Shown here piece after piece: positions 27,201 to 36,222 of a stretch of 64,000 bases of DNA. The translations under genes and the position numbers were made by a program. Below the pieces are notes generated by a model. That model saw only the letters and a program-made list of their open reading frames with translations, ran no database searches and had not been told where the DNA came from. Within the stretch, counting starts at the first letter, position 1, and each line of letters begins with the position of its first letter. Source of the stretch: Azotimanducus sp965220185 (lineage in GTDB: Bacteria > Pseudomonadota > Gammaproteobacteria > Pseudomonadales > Azotimanducaceae). Location: contig OZ244807.1 of the NCBI GenBank assembly GCA_965220185.1, positions 1 through 64,000 on the forward strand. The letters run 5' to 3'.

Positions 27201-29230
27201 GTGCCGTCCCCGGAGAGCGCGATGGCCACGTGGAATGTGGACTTGGCCTCGAGGCCAGCCGGATCCTTGGCCGTGACGGTGAGGTCGTGGTTGCCTTCAA
27301 TGGGCAGCGCGCCTTTCTTGTTCTGGATATTGCCGTCCTTGTCGATCTCCAGGATGGCGGCGGCGGTGCCGGACAGGGTGTAGGTGAGCTTGTCGCCGTC
27401 GGGGTCTGTGAAGGCGGCGTCCGGACCATCCGTGTCGAGGGCGAACGTCAGCCAGTCGCCCTTGTTAACATCTTCGGCGTCCTGGCCGTCCTCGGCGGTC
27501 ACCCACCAGTTGCCGATGGGATTGGCCTTGGGGGCGTCGTTCTGGTCGATGATGTCGACGGTGACTTGCTGGTACCGGATGGTGCCGTCGAACATTTCGG
27601 CGGGCGCCTTGCCACTTTTCTGGCCGCCCAGGTCAACCGCACGGATGATGATGTCGACGGAGGTGGGATCGTCCGCCTTGGGGTCCTCGCGGTCGAAGGA
27701 CTTGCCCGCCACGATGGCGAGCCACGGGACACCTGCATCGTCGTAGCGGACCTCGAAGCGGTCGTCGAGTTCGGCCTTGGGGGTTCTTATGACTGCGTCG
27801 GCCTGTCCAAACTTGAGAATGTCGATTTTGATATCGCCGTTGGGATGCATGGCGTCATCGGGGTCGACGACGCGGATCTCGCCGAGGGCCTTGCCGGTGT
27901 CGTCGTTCTCATTGACCTCGGTGTCGAGGGTGGGGTTGCCGTCGGCATCGAGCAGTTCGACAGACTGGATGGGATCATTGCCGTCGTCAAGGACGATCTG
28001 GACGCTGGCGTCGGCGGAGTTGCCGCCGGGGTCGGTGGCGGTGATGGTGACGGTGACGGGCTTGTCGCTGCCAGCGGGCGGGGTGCCGGTCAGGTGGCCG
28101 TGGACGAAAGGTTTGCCATCGCCATCGGTGCCGCTCTTGTTGCTGAAGTCGAGCCACTTGGCAACGTCCTCGCTGGCGGTCATTGTGTACCTGAGGAAGT
28201 CGCCGTCCGGGTCGCTGAAGACCTTGAGCAGGTCGATCATCACGCCTTCGCCATCATCACCGAGGGCCTTGCCTGCCTCGCCGATGATGGGGTCGGGGGC
28301 GGTCACGGCGGGGCCCTCGTTGGCATTCGTGACGGTGATGGTGACGTCGGCGGTGCCTGTGAGCCCGCCGGCGTCGGTGACGGTGAGGGTGAGGTCGATA
28401 GAGGCACTCGCCTCGTAGTCGAGCGTCACGCCGGGCTTGAGGGTGAGCCACAGGCTGCTGCCTTCCATGCCTTCGGCGGGGTGGCGGATGACCTGGAAGC
28501 GGTCGTCGTCCACCGTGACCGTGTGCGTGTCGCCCATGTCGGGGTCGGACAGCGTGATCAGGCCGAGGACGGGGCCCGCGGCGCCTGGGATGGCGTCGGG
28601 GGCGTTCTCGGCGACCGTGAACGAGGCTGTGACGCCAGCGGCGGTGGAGTCAGAATCGCCGCCACCAGCAACCTCGATGCTGGGCGCATCGTTGACGCCG
28701 GTGATCGTGATCGTGATTGTGGCTGTGGCGGCGTCCGCCTCACCATCTGAAACCTCGACCTCAGCGGTATCGGTGAGAGTGTCGCCTGCACCTAACTCCC
28801 GAACTTTATCGTTGTTCGGATCGGCTGCGTACGTCCAGCCGTTTTCATCGTGCTTAAGCTCGCCGTACATGCCTGCTTTGGTCACCGTGTAGGTCAGCGT
28901 GTCGTCGTCTTCGTCGGTACCGACGGCATCGCCAGTGACGGTCTCGCCACTCGCCGAGGCCATCGCATCTGGCACATCTTTCGCCTCGGGTGCATTGTTC
29001 GCGGGGGCCGCAGGCGTGGGAGTGGCAGGCGTAGTCGCCGGGGCTGCTGGCCCTCCGGAGCCACCGCCGCCGCAGGCTGCGAGCGCGGCTGCAAGTGTGG
29101 CGAGCGAGAGGCCGCGCACAGTGCCTTGGCCGTTTTGGGCAAGGGAAACATTTGTGACCCGTGCTTTCAGTACCCGATCTTCGGGTGCTTCGGTCGATGC
29201 AGCAGGATGCGTGGTTGCGTCACAGTTCAT
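24230..29230 (-). CDS. Giant cadherin/VCBS-repeat surface lipoprotein
   Basis: About 1,666 residues from the ATG at 29230, preceded by GGAG at normal spacing. Residues ~45-60 form a hydrophobic stretch ending LAAC followed by GGGGSGG, a lipobox-like site though far from the N-terminus. A Pro/Ala/Thr linker and a VCBS-like repeat follow (YGELKHDENGWTYAADPNN, ending TITITGVNDAP near 195), then a long series of cadherin-like modules with acidic calcium-binding motifs (DPDGD, DANEGP, DQNDAP). The C-terminal ~60 residues are acidic (GDSDERADGGDTDTDGG). It is likely a calcium-stabilised surface adhesin or exopolymer-binding protein. The repeats are diverged rather than identical. It is flanked by a strong terminator. 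Confidence 0.8.
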   Translation of the reverse strand: MNCDATTHPAASTEAPEDRVLKARVTNVSLAQNGQGTVRGLSLATLAAALAACGGGGSGGPAAPATTPATPTPAAPANNAPEAKDVPDAMASASGETVTGDAVGTDEDDDTLTYTVTKAGMYGELKHDENGWTYAADPNNDKVRELGAGDTLTDTAEVEVSDGEADAATATITITITGVNDAPSIEVAGGGDSDSTAAGVTASFTVAENAPDAIPGAAGPVLGLITLSDPDMGDTHTVTVDDDRFQVIRHPAEGMEGSSLWLTLKPGVTLDYEASASIDLTLTVTDAGGLTGTADVTITVTNANEGPAVTAPDPIIGEAGKALGDDGEGVMIDLLKVFSDPDGDFLRYTMTASEDVAKWLDFSNKSGTDGDGKPFVHGHLTGTPPAGSDKPVTVTITATDPGGNSADASVQIVLDDGNDPIQSVELLDADGNPTLDTEVNENDDTGKALGEIRVVDPDDAMHPNGDIKIDILKFGQADAVIRTPKAELDDRFEVRYDDAGVPWLAIVAGKSFDREDPKADDPTSVDIIIRAVDLGGQKSGKAPAEMFDGTIRYQQVTVDIIDQNDAPKANPIGNWWVTAEDGQDAEDVNKGDWLTFALDTDGPDAAFTDPDGDKLTYTLSGTAAAILEIDKDGNIQNKKGALPIEGNHDLTVTAKDPAGLEAKSTFHVAIALSGDGTDATADEDNDEPDFSNPQENDYTEGTGDQIVATFTVTDEDNGLGHHPFTLDKVEITQLVVKYQDSNTDDLPVDATSTSLTGMEARFNAAFHLSDPRKSGDVWAYDLLVKDTNKDAKVDTTAILNHEVIDSVEVTVRATDGIATPAPTETIDVEINDANEKPAKASNYAGPGSANVTVPETGGKTYLWIKLNDFWEDEDRRDGDDDLTFTASVNAPWMKVLHKPQPWRDIEDGADGDSGTTDDIVWGRIGTVTADNAGSEPTDDGDHVVVIEIDRTGANALQAHVGGDFAVTLTARDDRGGPLGTETIKVVVEDISQAIPATAKPLKIEGAAREGQTLKAVFDENADPDLVGGVYEAYNLLYTWSRVTFNSDGTDDEVTVVQVGRDDKYMLTQADVDHNIRVDVTYTQLQGIEFVTDSVAEVAAVTTEGVVRNTPDRGVAFFDFGTIHTDSSEAIFATSFTAIVDEDVVPTGNNAPTYTWQQSDNGRGGWTNVASDTDTSDRSLSLTDGEGKYYRLVVEYTDNQGARERIESEAIKVSKLEAPAEAMQPVMAGAYAVGGTLRVNIREAKDGITYGVQWQQLMNGAWMDIAGATSETLVIAKEYAGTAIRALVTRSDKDGITAIFDVYKDSSDPTAAIDQLTNTLPTKVKDYEIESTGMIGQSGTATVEVMKFPNGATVTKVMDTVPVASLFSDLDGDKLTFTVTAGPGSRVTGDGIDDSIWYTQTSSIGTVGLFLDAKTGELLLISDELGGHDGDAADEDGNMVAATITASDGREGTATANVNIRLNVAPTDIHFADGQSEADIANVSLQNGADGGTFALNVDEQTADSDVLIAHLDVQDENMPTHKFGTHTITVSDDRFIVKHTGGGEKDTDGNGSTWELYLKKGAVLDFEKAADKSIVLKFMVTDGGGLAMPTGVQVSTLTISVQNVSNADGDTNDVVPPDLTNVPGLEDDEPGDSDERADGGDTDTDGGAHSTQMDAMMMSSLDDGLF

Positions 29231-29278
29231 AGTGTTGACTCCAAGTACGAGGTTTGGTGGCATGGCAAGTACGCCCAA

Positions 29279-29615
29279 GTGATTACAGGATTAAAGCATA
29301 TGCAAGGCACATAACGCAATACTACCCGAAATCTCAGGTTGGGTCACAAATCTTTGCGAAGACTGCAAACATATTGTTACCCCCCCCACTAAGACCGCAA
29401 TCTGTAACTTTGGGCTATTTTGTGCTGAAGCAATACTAACCTTAAGCGGATCATGTGCTAAAGATGGCGCTATCTTCTGCCCTTCATTTGCCCTTGTCAA
29501 GCGTTCAGGACAATATTTTTGGGAAATGTTGGGTGCACATGTTGGAATCGCACGAGACGGCGGGCAATTCTTGTCTTGGCGCTGAGGCGCCATTGAGCCT
29601 GTCTCCGTTTTTGTT
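29279..29615. other. Intergenic region upstream of the cadherin-type gene
   Basis: About 340 bases that should hold the cadherin promoter (minus strand) and the end of the first AlbA/Schlafen gene. There is a run of eight C near 29,381. I see no ORF or RNA gene that I can support and no clean -35/-10 pair. Confidence 0.4.
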
Positions 29616-30956
29616 TCATGGTGTTTGCAGAGTGTGGCGTTGGGGGCTGGTTTGGGCGGTAAGCGGGGCTTTGTGGAGGCGGACGGTGAATCGGTGGTCC
29701 TCTGCAATGAGGTCTGGCTGCGTGCCGTTGTGACGATGCATCGCGTCGATGATTCGATCCCGAACTCCTAATCCTTGATGTTCGACGTAACGATAGTCGC
29801 GAAGAATCTCCTTGAGCAATTCGTTGCGCGCGACCCGAACAACGCCTTCTCTCATCTTATCTACGGTAACGCCGTTTGGAAGTCGCCCGGGCGAAATCAC
29901 TTCGAGCCGATCAGCGTACAACGAAACTTCAATATCCGTTCCCTCGCGCGTGTAGTCTCTATGTACCAGCGCATTCACAACCGCCTCACGAACTGCGGGT
30001 ATCGGATAGGTGGGTTTTCGAACTCGACGACCGCCATCGAGCCAAGCGGCCGAACCCATATTGCGTCTCACAAAATCCAGTGTTCTGTCAATGACCCCGC
30101 CTTCAAGAACTTTCCTTTTGGTCGCAACAAGCGGCACAATGGGGCCGCGAACTCGCTCCTCGTCAAGCGTGTCCAGCGCTTTGTCTAAGCCACTGAACGC
30201 CCATGCGGTCACCCCGGCTTGCGGAAGACGTCGGTTGGGCCTATCACCAAAAAGCAAGAGGCCTGCAACACGCACCCTCGTCATCAACAATCTTGAATAG
30301 TTGGGCCTATCACCAAAAAGCAAGAGGCCTGCAACAGATGCGCAACCCGCCTTGCGCTCACCGACCAATATGTCCGAATTGAAAAGCAATCTTTTCCATC
30401 CTTCAAGGTCGCTGCGTTTCGGAGCCGATCGCCTAAGCACATGTCGGAAATAGCTCTCCAATCGGTCAAGGTCGAGGTTCTCCAACCCCATGTCCGGGAC
30501 TGACTTGATTTCATATCGGACAAGACCGGCGGCCTGATACAGCCGCCCCTCTTCCTCTCGACTGGCCTTGCGTACTGTTGTACCAGCACGAACAAAGGTC
30601 ACCCATTCTTTCCCAGACTTTGCTTTATAAGGTTTCTCTGGACTCATGCTGGACAATTCGACCACTGCGACAACCTTGCCGTCATCCATCCTCAAGGAAG
30701 TCCACACCGGGATTGTGGATGGCTGAAGATTATTGTGCGCAATGTTCATCACCCACTCTTCGGCTTCGCCGACTGGCCTTGTCAACCCCGATACTTTGCC
30801 ATCATCCTCGACACCAAACAGCACGTAACCACCAGCCAAATTCAACAAGGCAGCAAACTCCTTGGCCACATCCTCTGGGCGGCAATCGTCGCGCTTGAAC
30901 TCAGTTCGAGAATTCTCCCCGTCCACCAATAGTTCAAGCAGTGCAATTTTGTTCAT
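29616..30956 (-). CDS. AlbA/Schlafen-domain ATP-binding protein with an internal 22-residue duplication
   Basis: 446 residues. N-terminal AlbA_2 (Schlafen-like) domain: ENSRTEFKRDDCRPEDVAKE, then FAALLNLAGGYVLFGVEDDG and the basic YKAKSGKEWVTFVRAGTTVRKAS. The C-terminal half is GHKL ATPase-like: AVREAVVNALVHRDY and EVSLYADRLEVISPGRLPNG. Such proteins are annotated as transcriptional regulators or helicase-related factors and often sit in defence or accessory islands. VAGLLLFGDRPN occurs twice because of a 66-bp in-frame tandem duplication (identical 37-bp blocks at 30234-30270 and 30300-30336); relatives have it once. A second, broken copy lies at 38.3-40.9 kb. It ends three bases before the TrlF remnant on the same strand. 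Confidence 0.82.
   Translation of the reverse strand: MNKIALLELLVDGENSRTEFKRDDCRPEDVAKEFAALLNLAGGYVLFGVEDDGKVSGLTRPVGEAEEWVMNIAHNNLQPSTIPVWTSLRMDDGKVVAVVELSSMSPEKPYKAKSGKEWVTFVRAGTTVRKASREEEGRLYQAAGLVRYEIKSVPDMGLENLDLDRLESYFRHVLRRSAPKRSDLEGWKRLLFNSDILVGERKAGCASVAGLLLFGDRPNYSRLLMTRVRVAGLLLFGDRPNRRLPQAGVTAWAFSGLDKALDTLDEERVRGPIVPLVATKRKVLEGGVIDRTLDFVRRNMGSAAWLDGGRRVRKPTYPIPAVREAVVNALVHRDYTREGTDIEVSLYADRLEVISPGRLPNGVTVDKMREGVVRVARNELLKEILRDYRYVEHQGLGVRDRIIDAMHRHNGTQPDLIAEDHRFTVRLHKAPLTAQTSPQRHTLQTP
30234..30336. repeat. Direct repeat from a 66-bp in-frame duplication
   Basis: Two identical 37-bp blocks, 66 bp apart (22 codons), inside the AlbA/Schlafen gene. The intervening bases encode YSRLLMTRVR, absent from the paralogue. 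The perfect identity suggests a recent event. Confidence 0.85.
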
Positions 30957-30959
30957 CGG

Positions 30960-32875
30960 CTAAAAGCCGTACTTGCGGCGACGTGTCTCAAACGCTTCTC
31001 TGCCACCTTCAAGTATCTCCTCAACAATCTCGCGCACCTGCGGCGAGTCAATGGAACCCATACACTCGGGCAGAACTCTTGCAGCACCTGTGGCCGCTTC
31101 ACCAATCGCCGAGAGACCAATGATGAGCTCGGCATCGCCAAGGACTGGAAGGTTCGCGTTATGGGTGGAGAATATGAACTGCCTACTCTGCTTGGCCTCA
31201 CGAATGCGGGGCACGATGCCATCGGTGATAAACCGATTATCAAGATCGTCTTCTGGCTGATCTATGACCAAAGAAGCACCGGACTCTAGCAACAACAAAA
31301 GTAGAATTGCTGTCGCTTTTTGTCCGGTGGAAAGATCTTCCAGTCGCCGCCAGACCGCTTCTTCCCCGCTCACCGATGTATTTAGTCGAATCTCTGTCGT
31401 TGAACTGAACTGTAACTCCTCGATTTGCATGAGCACTTCGTCTTCCGCCTTCGCAAGCCTGTCGGCCTGACTCGGGGTGATGTGATATATCTCACGCAGC
31501 TTCTCGGCACCAGATCTACAAGCACTTACCAACTCTGGGAGCGACAGGTTCGGAACAGCACCAAGCGATTCAATCGCCTCCGACATTCGGCCGCCGATCT
31601 CGCTGCGCAGGATTTCAAAGAGTGGCTCACGGTTTCCATCTTGCGTCACAGTCACCTGCACACGGTCTTTGAGCCTTCGACTCACGCGCGTAGACGCAGA
31701 GGCGTAGTGACGATATTCTGATGCTTTCGTGTCTTCCCACTCCGCGAGCAGTTTGCGGCGCTCTTCGAATCGCGCTTCCTCCAATTTCTTGAGTGAGCCG
31801 AGCCGCTCCTGAATGGGACGCAAACTCTCGATCTGACGACGGAGGCGCATAAAGTCCTCCCCGTCAACTCGCGACTTTTGCAGCTGACGAAGAATCTTCT
31901 CGTAGCTCGCTTGGACTTCTTGCTTGCGAACAGCCCAGCGCTTCCTCACCTGCTCTGCCCCGGACTCAGCGCGACTTAAGGCTTCACCCAGTCGTTTCAC
32001 GACCTGCTCTAGCTCCTTATTCAGATCATCAAGCACTGCATTCAGGTCCGCTATGATCTCCCTGCCCGGTAGGTCGCTTAGCGCCTGATCGGATATGAAC
32101 GCAAGATCGAGCGGTGTCTCTTCTTCCAGCGAAGCGAATGCTTCCTTGAAGGGCGCTATTCGTTCTGAGAAGGAATCGAAGAGTTGTTCCTCTCTCAGCA
32201 ATTGACTTTGCTCTTTCAGTCGCTCTTCTAAGCCCGCCTTCTGAAACCGCTTTAGGGTTTCTTGCAATCCAGGTAGGGAAGAGAGCCGATCCTCCGCCGA
32301 TCTGATCTCGTTTCGTAGATCACAGATACTCCGACGATTCTTCGCAAGACTTGTGGAAAGGGATTGACTTTGGCCCGCGCGGTCCTCGTCTAGTTCGATA
32401 AAGCGGTCAAGCAATCGTGTGCGCTGTTCGGGAATTCTTGCCAGTTCGGAGATTTCGTGTTGACCGTATACCTCGACCTTTGGCAGCACATCGCTTGGAG
32501 CCACATGCAAAAAATCTCCTGCATTATTGCGCACCAGTGGCGGATTCGGAAGAATCTGTTCGATGAGGTACTCGCAGCGACTAGGGCGATGAACCCGCAC
32601 ACGCAGAGAGATTTTCGTCCCGTTACACAACACATGTCGCAGAAATCCTTTGTGTACCTTGAGTGATTCCTCTCCCAATGGGGTTAAGCCGAGCACGCTG
32701 CGGATGCTTTCAACTATGGTCGACTTTCCTGTTCCCCTGCCGCCAATGAGCGCATTGAGGTTGGGATTCAGCTGAAGTTCGACACCGTCCAAGAAGCCCC
32801 CTTCCCACTTCAATGAAGTGATCTCCATGTGTTGCTGCGGCTCAGAGTCGTTTACGCGAACTCTTGAGCCTGGGT
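30960..32875 (-). pseudogene. TrlF-type AAA/SMC-like ATPase, 3' part (gene split by an IS5 element)
   Basis: The ATPase half of a PHP-plus-ATPase protein of the TrlF type. Seen: Walker A LIGGRGTGKSTIVESI early, a ~350-residue region rich in charged coiled-coil helices, an ABC-type signature DLSTGQKATAILLLLL, and Walker B SLVIDQPEDDLDNRFI, the layout of SMC/RecN-like ATPases. On the minus strand the frame enters from the IS end; removing the IS and one CTAG joins it in frame to the PHP part (reading GLRQAFLDPGSRVR). As it stands it lacks a native start. TrlF proteins are poorly characterised; a nucleic-acid or defence role is inference. Confidence 0.78.
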
Positions 32876-34190
32876 CTAGCAGCCTGTTGAAAAAGTCCTG
32901 TTGAAGGATAATAGCGGGGCGGACGGCAGAGGGCAAGAGGATGCGTGGCGAAGTGGACGGGCAGGTGTCGATGTTCAGCTATGTGGACATGGAGTCGAGG
33001 ATAGGGGAGGCGCATCCGATACGGGCGGTGCGTCGGATAGTGGACGCGGCGCTTGCGGAGCTGGAGCCGGCGCTGTCGCGGATGTACGCGGAGCGTGGTC
33101 GTCCGTCGATACCGCCGGAGCATCTGCTGCGGGCGCTGCTGCTGCAGGTGCTGTACACGGTGCGTTCGGAGCGGCTGCTGATGGAGCGGCTCGACCACGA
33201 CCTGCTGTTCCGGTGGTTCGTGGGGCTGGGTGCGGACGATCCGGTGTGGGACCACTCGACGTTCTCGAAGAACCGCGACCGGATGCTTGGGGAAGGGCTG
33301 GACGGGCTGCTGTTCGAGGCGGTGAGGAAGCGCGGCGAAGGGCGTCGGCTGCTGTCGCGCGACCACTTCAGCGTGGACGGGACGCTGATCGAGGCGTGCG
33401 CGTCGCTGAAGTCGTTCAGGCCGAAGGACGGGTCGGGGGCTGGCGGGGACGGGGCCGACTTCCACGGGGAGAGGCGGCGCAACGGGACGCACGCGTCGGC
33501 GACGGATCCGGAGTCGAGGCTGTACCGGAAGGGGCCCGGCAAGGAGGCGAGGCTGAGCTACATGGGTCACGTGCTGACGGAGAACCGGAACGGGCTGATC
33601 GTGGACACGGAGGTGACGGTGGCCGGAGGCCGTGAGGAATGGAAGGCGGGGCTGGCGATGCTGTCGCGGCGGCCCGGGAAGCGGAGGCGCACGGTGGGGG
33701 CGGACAAGGGGTACGACGTGTCGGACTTCGTGGGGCCGTGCCGGCAGATGAGGGTGACGCCGCATGTGGCGGCGAAGCGTTCCGGGGGCTGCGTGGACGG
33801 GCGCACCACGCGCCATGCGGGGTACGCGGTGAGCCAGCGGAAGCGCAAGCGGGTGGAGGAGCCGTTCGGATGGATGAAGACCTATGGATTGCTGCGCAAG
33901 CTGCGCCACCGGGGGCTGGCGAACGCCGCCTGGCAGTTCCGGCTGGCGGCCGCGGCCTACAACATCGTGAGGCTGGGGCGGCTGGAGGCGTGCGCATGAC
34001 GGGGCGGGCGCCGGAAACGCCACGGGCGGGGTCTTGGACGGGCGGAACGGGCCTCCTACGGACAGTCGGAAGCCGGATCGCATGGATGGGGGCACGCCCG
34101 GCGGAGTCCTTCACCACCAAAGGCGGGCGCAATTTGTTCGGACACGCCGCCGAACTCCGCCAGAATCGCCCTTTTTCAACAGGCTGCTAG
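32876..34190. mobile_element. IS5-family insertion sequence with CTAG target duplication
   Basis: The element spans 32880-34186 (1,307 bp). Its perfect 16-bp terminal inverted repeats are CAGCCTGTTGAAAAAG (32880-32895) and the complement at 34171-34186, flanked by CTAG on both sides (32876-32879, 34187-34190). It carries one transposase gene and has split the TrlF-type gene. Complete ends, intact ORF and perfect target duplication indicate a recent insertion. Confidence 0.93.
32941..33999 (+). CDS. IS5-family DDE transposase
   Basis: 352 residues. An N-terminal DUF772-like region (MFSYVDMESRIGEAHPIRA...RGRPSIPPEHLLRALLLQVLY) precedes a DDE domain: DHFSVDGTLIEACAS (first Asp), VGADKGYDVSDFV (second Asp) and RKRVEEPFGWMKTYGLLRK (Glu, with the Y-1 signature). 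It cuts and pastes the element by binding its 16-bp ends. GC content is higher than in the gene it interrupts, as expected for a foreign element. Confidence 0.93.
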   Translation: MRGEVDGQVSMFSYVDMESRIGEAHPIRAVRRIVDAALAELEPALSRMYAERGRPSIPPEHLLRALLLQVLYTVRSERLLMERLDHDLLFRWFVGLGADDPVWDHSTFSKNRDRMLGEGLDGLLFEAVRKRGEGRRLLSRDHFSVDGTLIEACASLKSFRPKDGSGAGGDGADFHGERRRNGTHASATDPESRLYRKGPGKEARLSYMGHVLTENRNGLIVDTEVTVAGGREEWKAGLAMLSRRPGKRRRTVGADKGYDVSDFVGPCRQMRVTPHVAAKRSGGCVDGRTTRHAGYAVSQRKRKRVEEPFGWMKTYGLLRKLRHRGLANAAWQFRLAAAAYNIVRLGRLEACA

Positions 34191-34979
34191 GAACGCCTGT
34201 CGCAAGCCATCAACGCTGGCTTCATTCATCTTGATCAGACAATGCGAGGAAGCATGCTCTAGGTCTGATGGTTCAACCACGTCTTTTGCGTTCAAGACGG
34301 CGACCGCGAGCCTGGCCTCGGGTGCTTGATCTCGGCGGTAGTCGCCATTCCTGTTCTCCACAATCTGTCGAATATCTTGCGGCAGATCATCAATACTTCC
34401 GGGAATCTGAATCGCCAAGAGATACTCAGATTTCCAAGCGCGAATCCTCGCCTGCCCTTGCAGAACCTTGAACAGGCCGCCGTCGTTCGTACAGTGGGCG
34501 GCGATCGCTACGCCTCCTTGTTTATGGACCAACTCGAGGAGATCTATCAGTGCCTTGTCGGATAAATAAGATAGTTCGGGTGAAGGCTTTGATTCGCGAA
34601 TGCCGAACTCTCCCAAGCAGCGCTCAAGGCGATCCAAGCTGGACTCCGGCGAATAAATGCAAAGGACATGCACACCTTCGCTTGAAGCAAGCTCGAAGCC
34701 GGGGAAGATGCGAATCTGGTGTCCGTGGGCAGCCGAACGGAAGCACGGCAACGATGCCACGCTGTTGTGGTCTGTAACAGCGAGCACTTCGATTCCAAGC
34801 TCAACGGCCTTGTCAATGATCGCTTGTGCGTGCTCAAGATCATCTTCTTCACCCGTACCGGACGATTGCCCACGGTAATTTGCAGCGTAGCCAGCAGGGT
34901 TCACCTGGAGCGCACACTTGTAAAAGCGCGCCCCAGCTACCGGAACTTGCTGCCCTCTGGAGTCGGTGCTTGTACTCAT
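34187..34979 (-). pseudogene. TrlF-type protein, 5' PHP-domain part (gene split by an IS5 element)
   Basis: The N-terminal ~260 residues, starting at the ATG at 34979 (an earlier in-frame start at 35027 exists). PHP-domain features: ELGIEVLAVTDHNSVAS near 90, FPGFELASSEGVHVLCIY near 120 and GGVAIAAHCTND near 185. The usual first metal motif HxH is not present; that region reads FYKCALQVNPAGY. PHP domains are metal-dependent phosphoesterases or pyrophosphatases, so activity may be altered. The frame runs into the IS end at 34,187. The full protein would have had ~900 residues. Confidence 0.75.
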
Positions 34980-35124
34980 CGAATTACCTGCCAAGCGACC
35001 ACCTTGAAAATCTATTGTTCCTTCCAAGAGGCAAGCATTATCTTGGATGTTGGGTTTGTGTCATACGAATGTACCGACTCAGGACATTCTGGAGCTGCCC
35101 AACGACATTTCCCCGCTACCGCAG

Positions 35125-35637
35125 TCACTGCCTAGTCGGGGACGGGAGATCCTCAACCTGATTCGGGGTGAGCAGCAGATCCCGAAGTTCGATAGCGAAC
35201 ACGTCAAGTATCTCTGAAACCTTCAGGCCGTGGTCGAAAGCTGCGGCCTCGACAGCATTCCTTTCTTCACCTGTGAGGTTCTCCGGCTTAGCCTCATCAA
35301 AGCAGTGCTCCTGAATTTCATAGGGTGACTTGCCATCAGTTCTCTGCTTTGCCTGTTCAAGGTTTCTGTTCGCCCAAGCAAGGGCATGAGCCTTATTTGA
35401 AATTTCCTTGCCCAATTGGGTCAATCGAAGCGGGCTGGCGCGCTCGATGAGGGGATTTGGAAGACGATCCAGAATCGTATCTATCCGGTCGCGGATGTAG
35501 ATTAAGAGATCGTCATAGCGCCTCCTATCGGAATTGACCGCCCCCGCCCACATTCCGAATTTGATGAGTCCTCCGACAACCGCTACGGCGGCAGTTACCC
35601 ATACAATCGGGTTTACAACCCAACTTATGTTTTCCAC
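35125..35637 (-). CDS. Small membrane-anchored protein, unknown function
   Basis: 170 residues: one N-terminal transmembrane helix (residues ~10-30, VWVTAAVAVVGGLIKFGMWA), then a cytoplasmic helical region (RRRYDDLLIYIRDRIDTILDRLP) and a C-terminal IELRDLLLTPNQVEDLP motif. I recognise no named family. It lies ~145 bases upstream of the TrlF start on the same strand, so the two may once have formed an operon. A frameshifted relative lies at 23.64-23.98 kb. Confidence 0.6.
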   Translation of the reverse strand: MENISWVVNPIVWVTAAVAVVGGLIKFGMWAGAVNSDRRRYDDLLIYIRDRIDTILDRLPNPLIERASPLRLTQLGKEISNKAHALAWANRNLEQAKQRTDGKSPYEIQEHCFDEAKPENLTGEERNAVEAAAFDHGLKVSEILDVFAIELRDLLLTPNQVEDLPSPTRQ

Positions 35638-35812
35638 GAAAGCTCCCTAGGCCGTGTAGTGGTATTCAATTTTCGTCACACGTCTGCATGACATGCACAT
35701 GTTACCCAACTTTGCCAGATGTTTTAGGGTTGTCGAGCGAGCATCAGATATTTCCGCTCAAGGGAGCGCTACCGATCAAGGGCTGAAGTTCGCCTTGGAG
35801 AAGTGGCTGGAC

Positions 35813-35901
35813 GGGGACACTCGACGACATGGGGGCCGGGCGGGGAGGCTGGACGGGGACACTCGACGACATGGGGGCCGGGCGGGGACACTCGACGACA
35901 T
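35813..35901. repeat. Array of three GGGGACACTCGACGACAT repeats
   Basis: Three copies start at 35813, 35855 and 35884 (spacings 42 and 29 bp), separated by partly repeated GC-rich sequence. These are the first clear members of the dispersed family seen from here to ~59.3 kb. No credible gene overlaps them. Confidence 0.85.
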
Positions 35902-35943
35902 GAGGCGACGCCGGGCGGTGGCACCTAGCGCAGCGGGCGTTCC

Positions 35944-36083
35944 TTGAGGATTTGAAAGCGTGGTAGAGTACGCGGTGGAGGTAGGGGGAATTGAACCCCC
36001 ATGCGGGGGGTGACGAGTCGCCGCACCTACACCAGTAGTACCCCCCTTCGCGCCCGGCCATGTGTGCCGGGCGCGTCATTTTA
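35944..36083 (+). ncRNA. tRNA-like structured element, copy 2
   Basis: On the plus strand: TTGAGG (35944), 14 bases, TAGAGT with an upstream TG (extended -10 like); outer-stem strand GGAGGTA at 35977; T-arm complement GGGGG-AATTGAA-CCCCC; a TGCG/CGCA-type stem; CTACACCAGTAG; TACCCCC at 36039; then a ten-pair hairpin (36049-36075) followed by TCATTTTA, like a terminator. On the minus strand the core folds as a tRNA mimic with a perfect five-pair T-stem and TTCAATT loop. Stems are kept relative to copies 1 and 3 although bases differ. Transcribed strand unresolved. Confidence 0.55.
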
Positions 36084-36222
36084 GGGAGCCTGGAATCGCC
36101 GCAGGGCGTTCGCGGTCGCAAGTAGGGCGGATGTCTCACATGGGGCATCGGAAGCAAGGGCTGGCCGGTCAGTCGTCAGCCATCGCCGCCCTTGCAGGTG
36201 GAAGAGCCGCTCTTGCCTGTCG

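Noticed and set aside
27065..28750. Long plus-strand open frames over the cadherin gene
   Set aside because: Val/Asp-rich antisense shadows of a repetitive acidic protein; the minus strand has the lipobox, terminator and modules.
32842..34095. A 417-codon minus-strand frame across the IS5 element
   Set aside because: Pro/Arg-rich shadow of the transposase; the ORF crosses the IS end.
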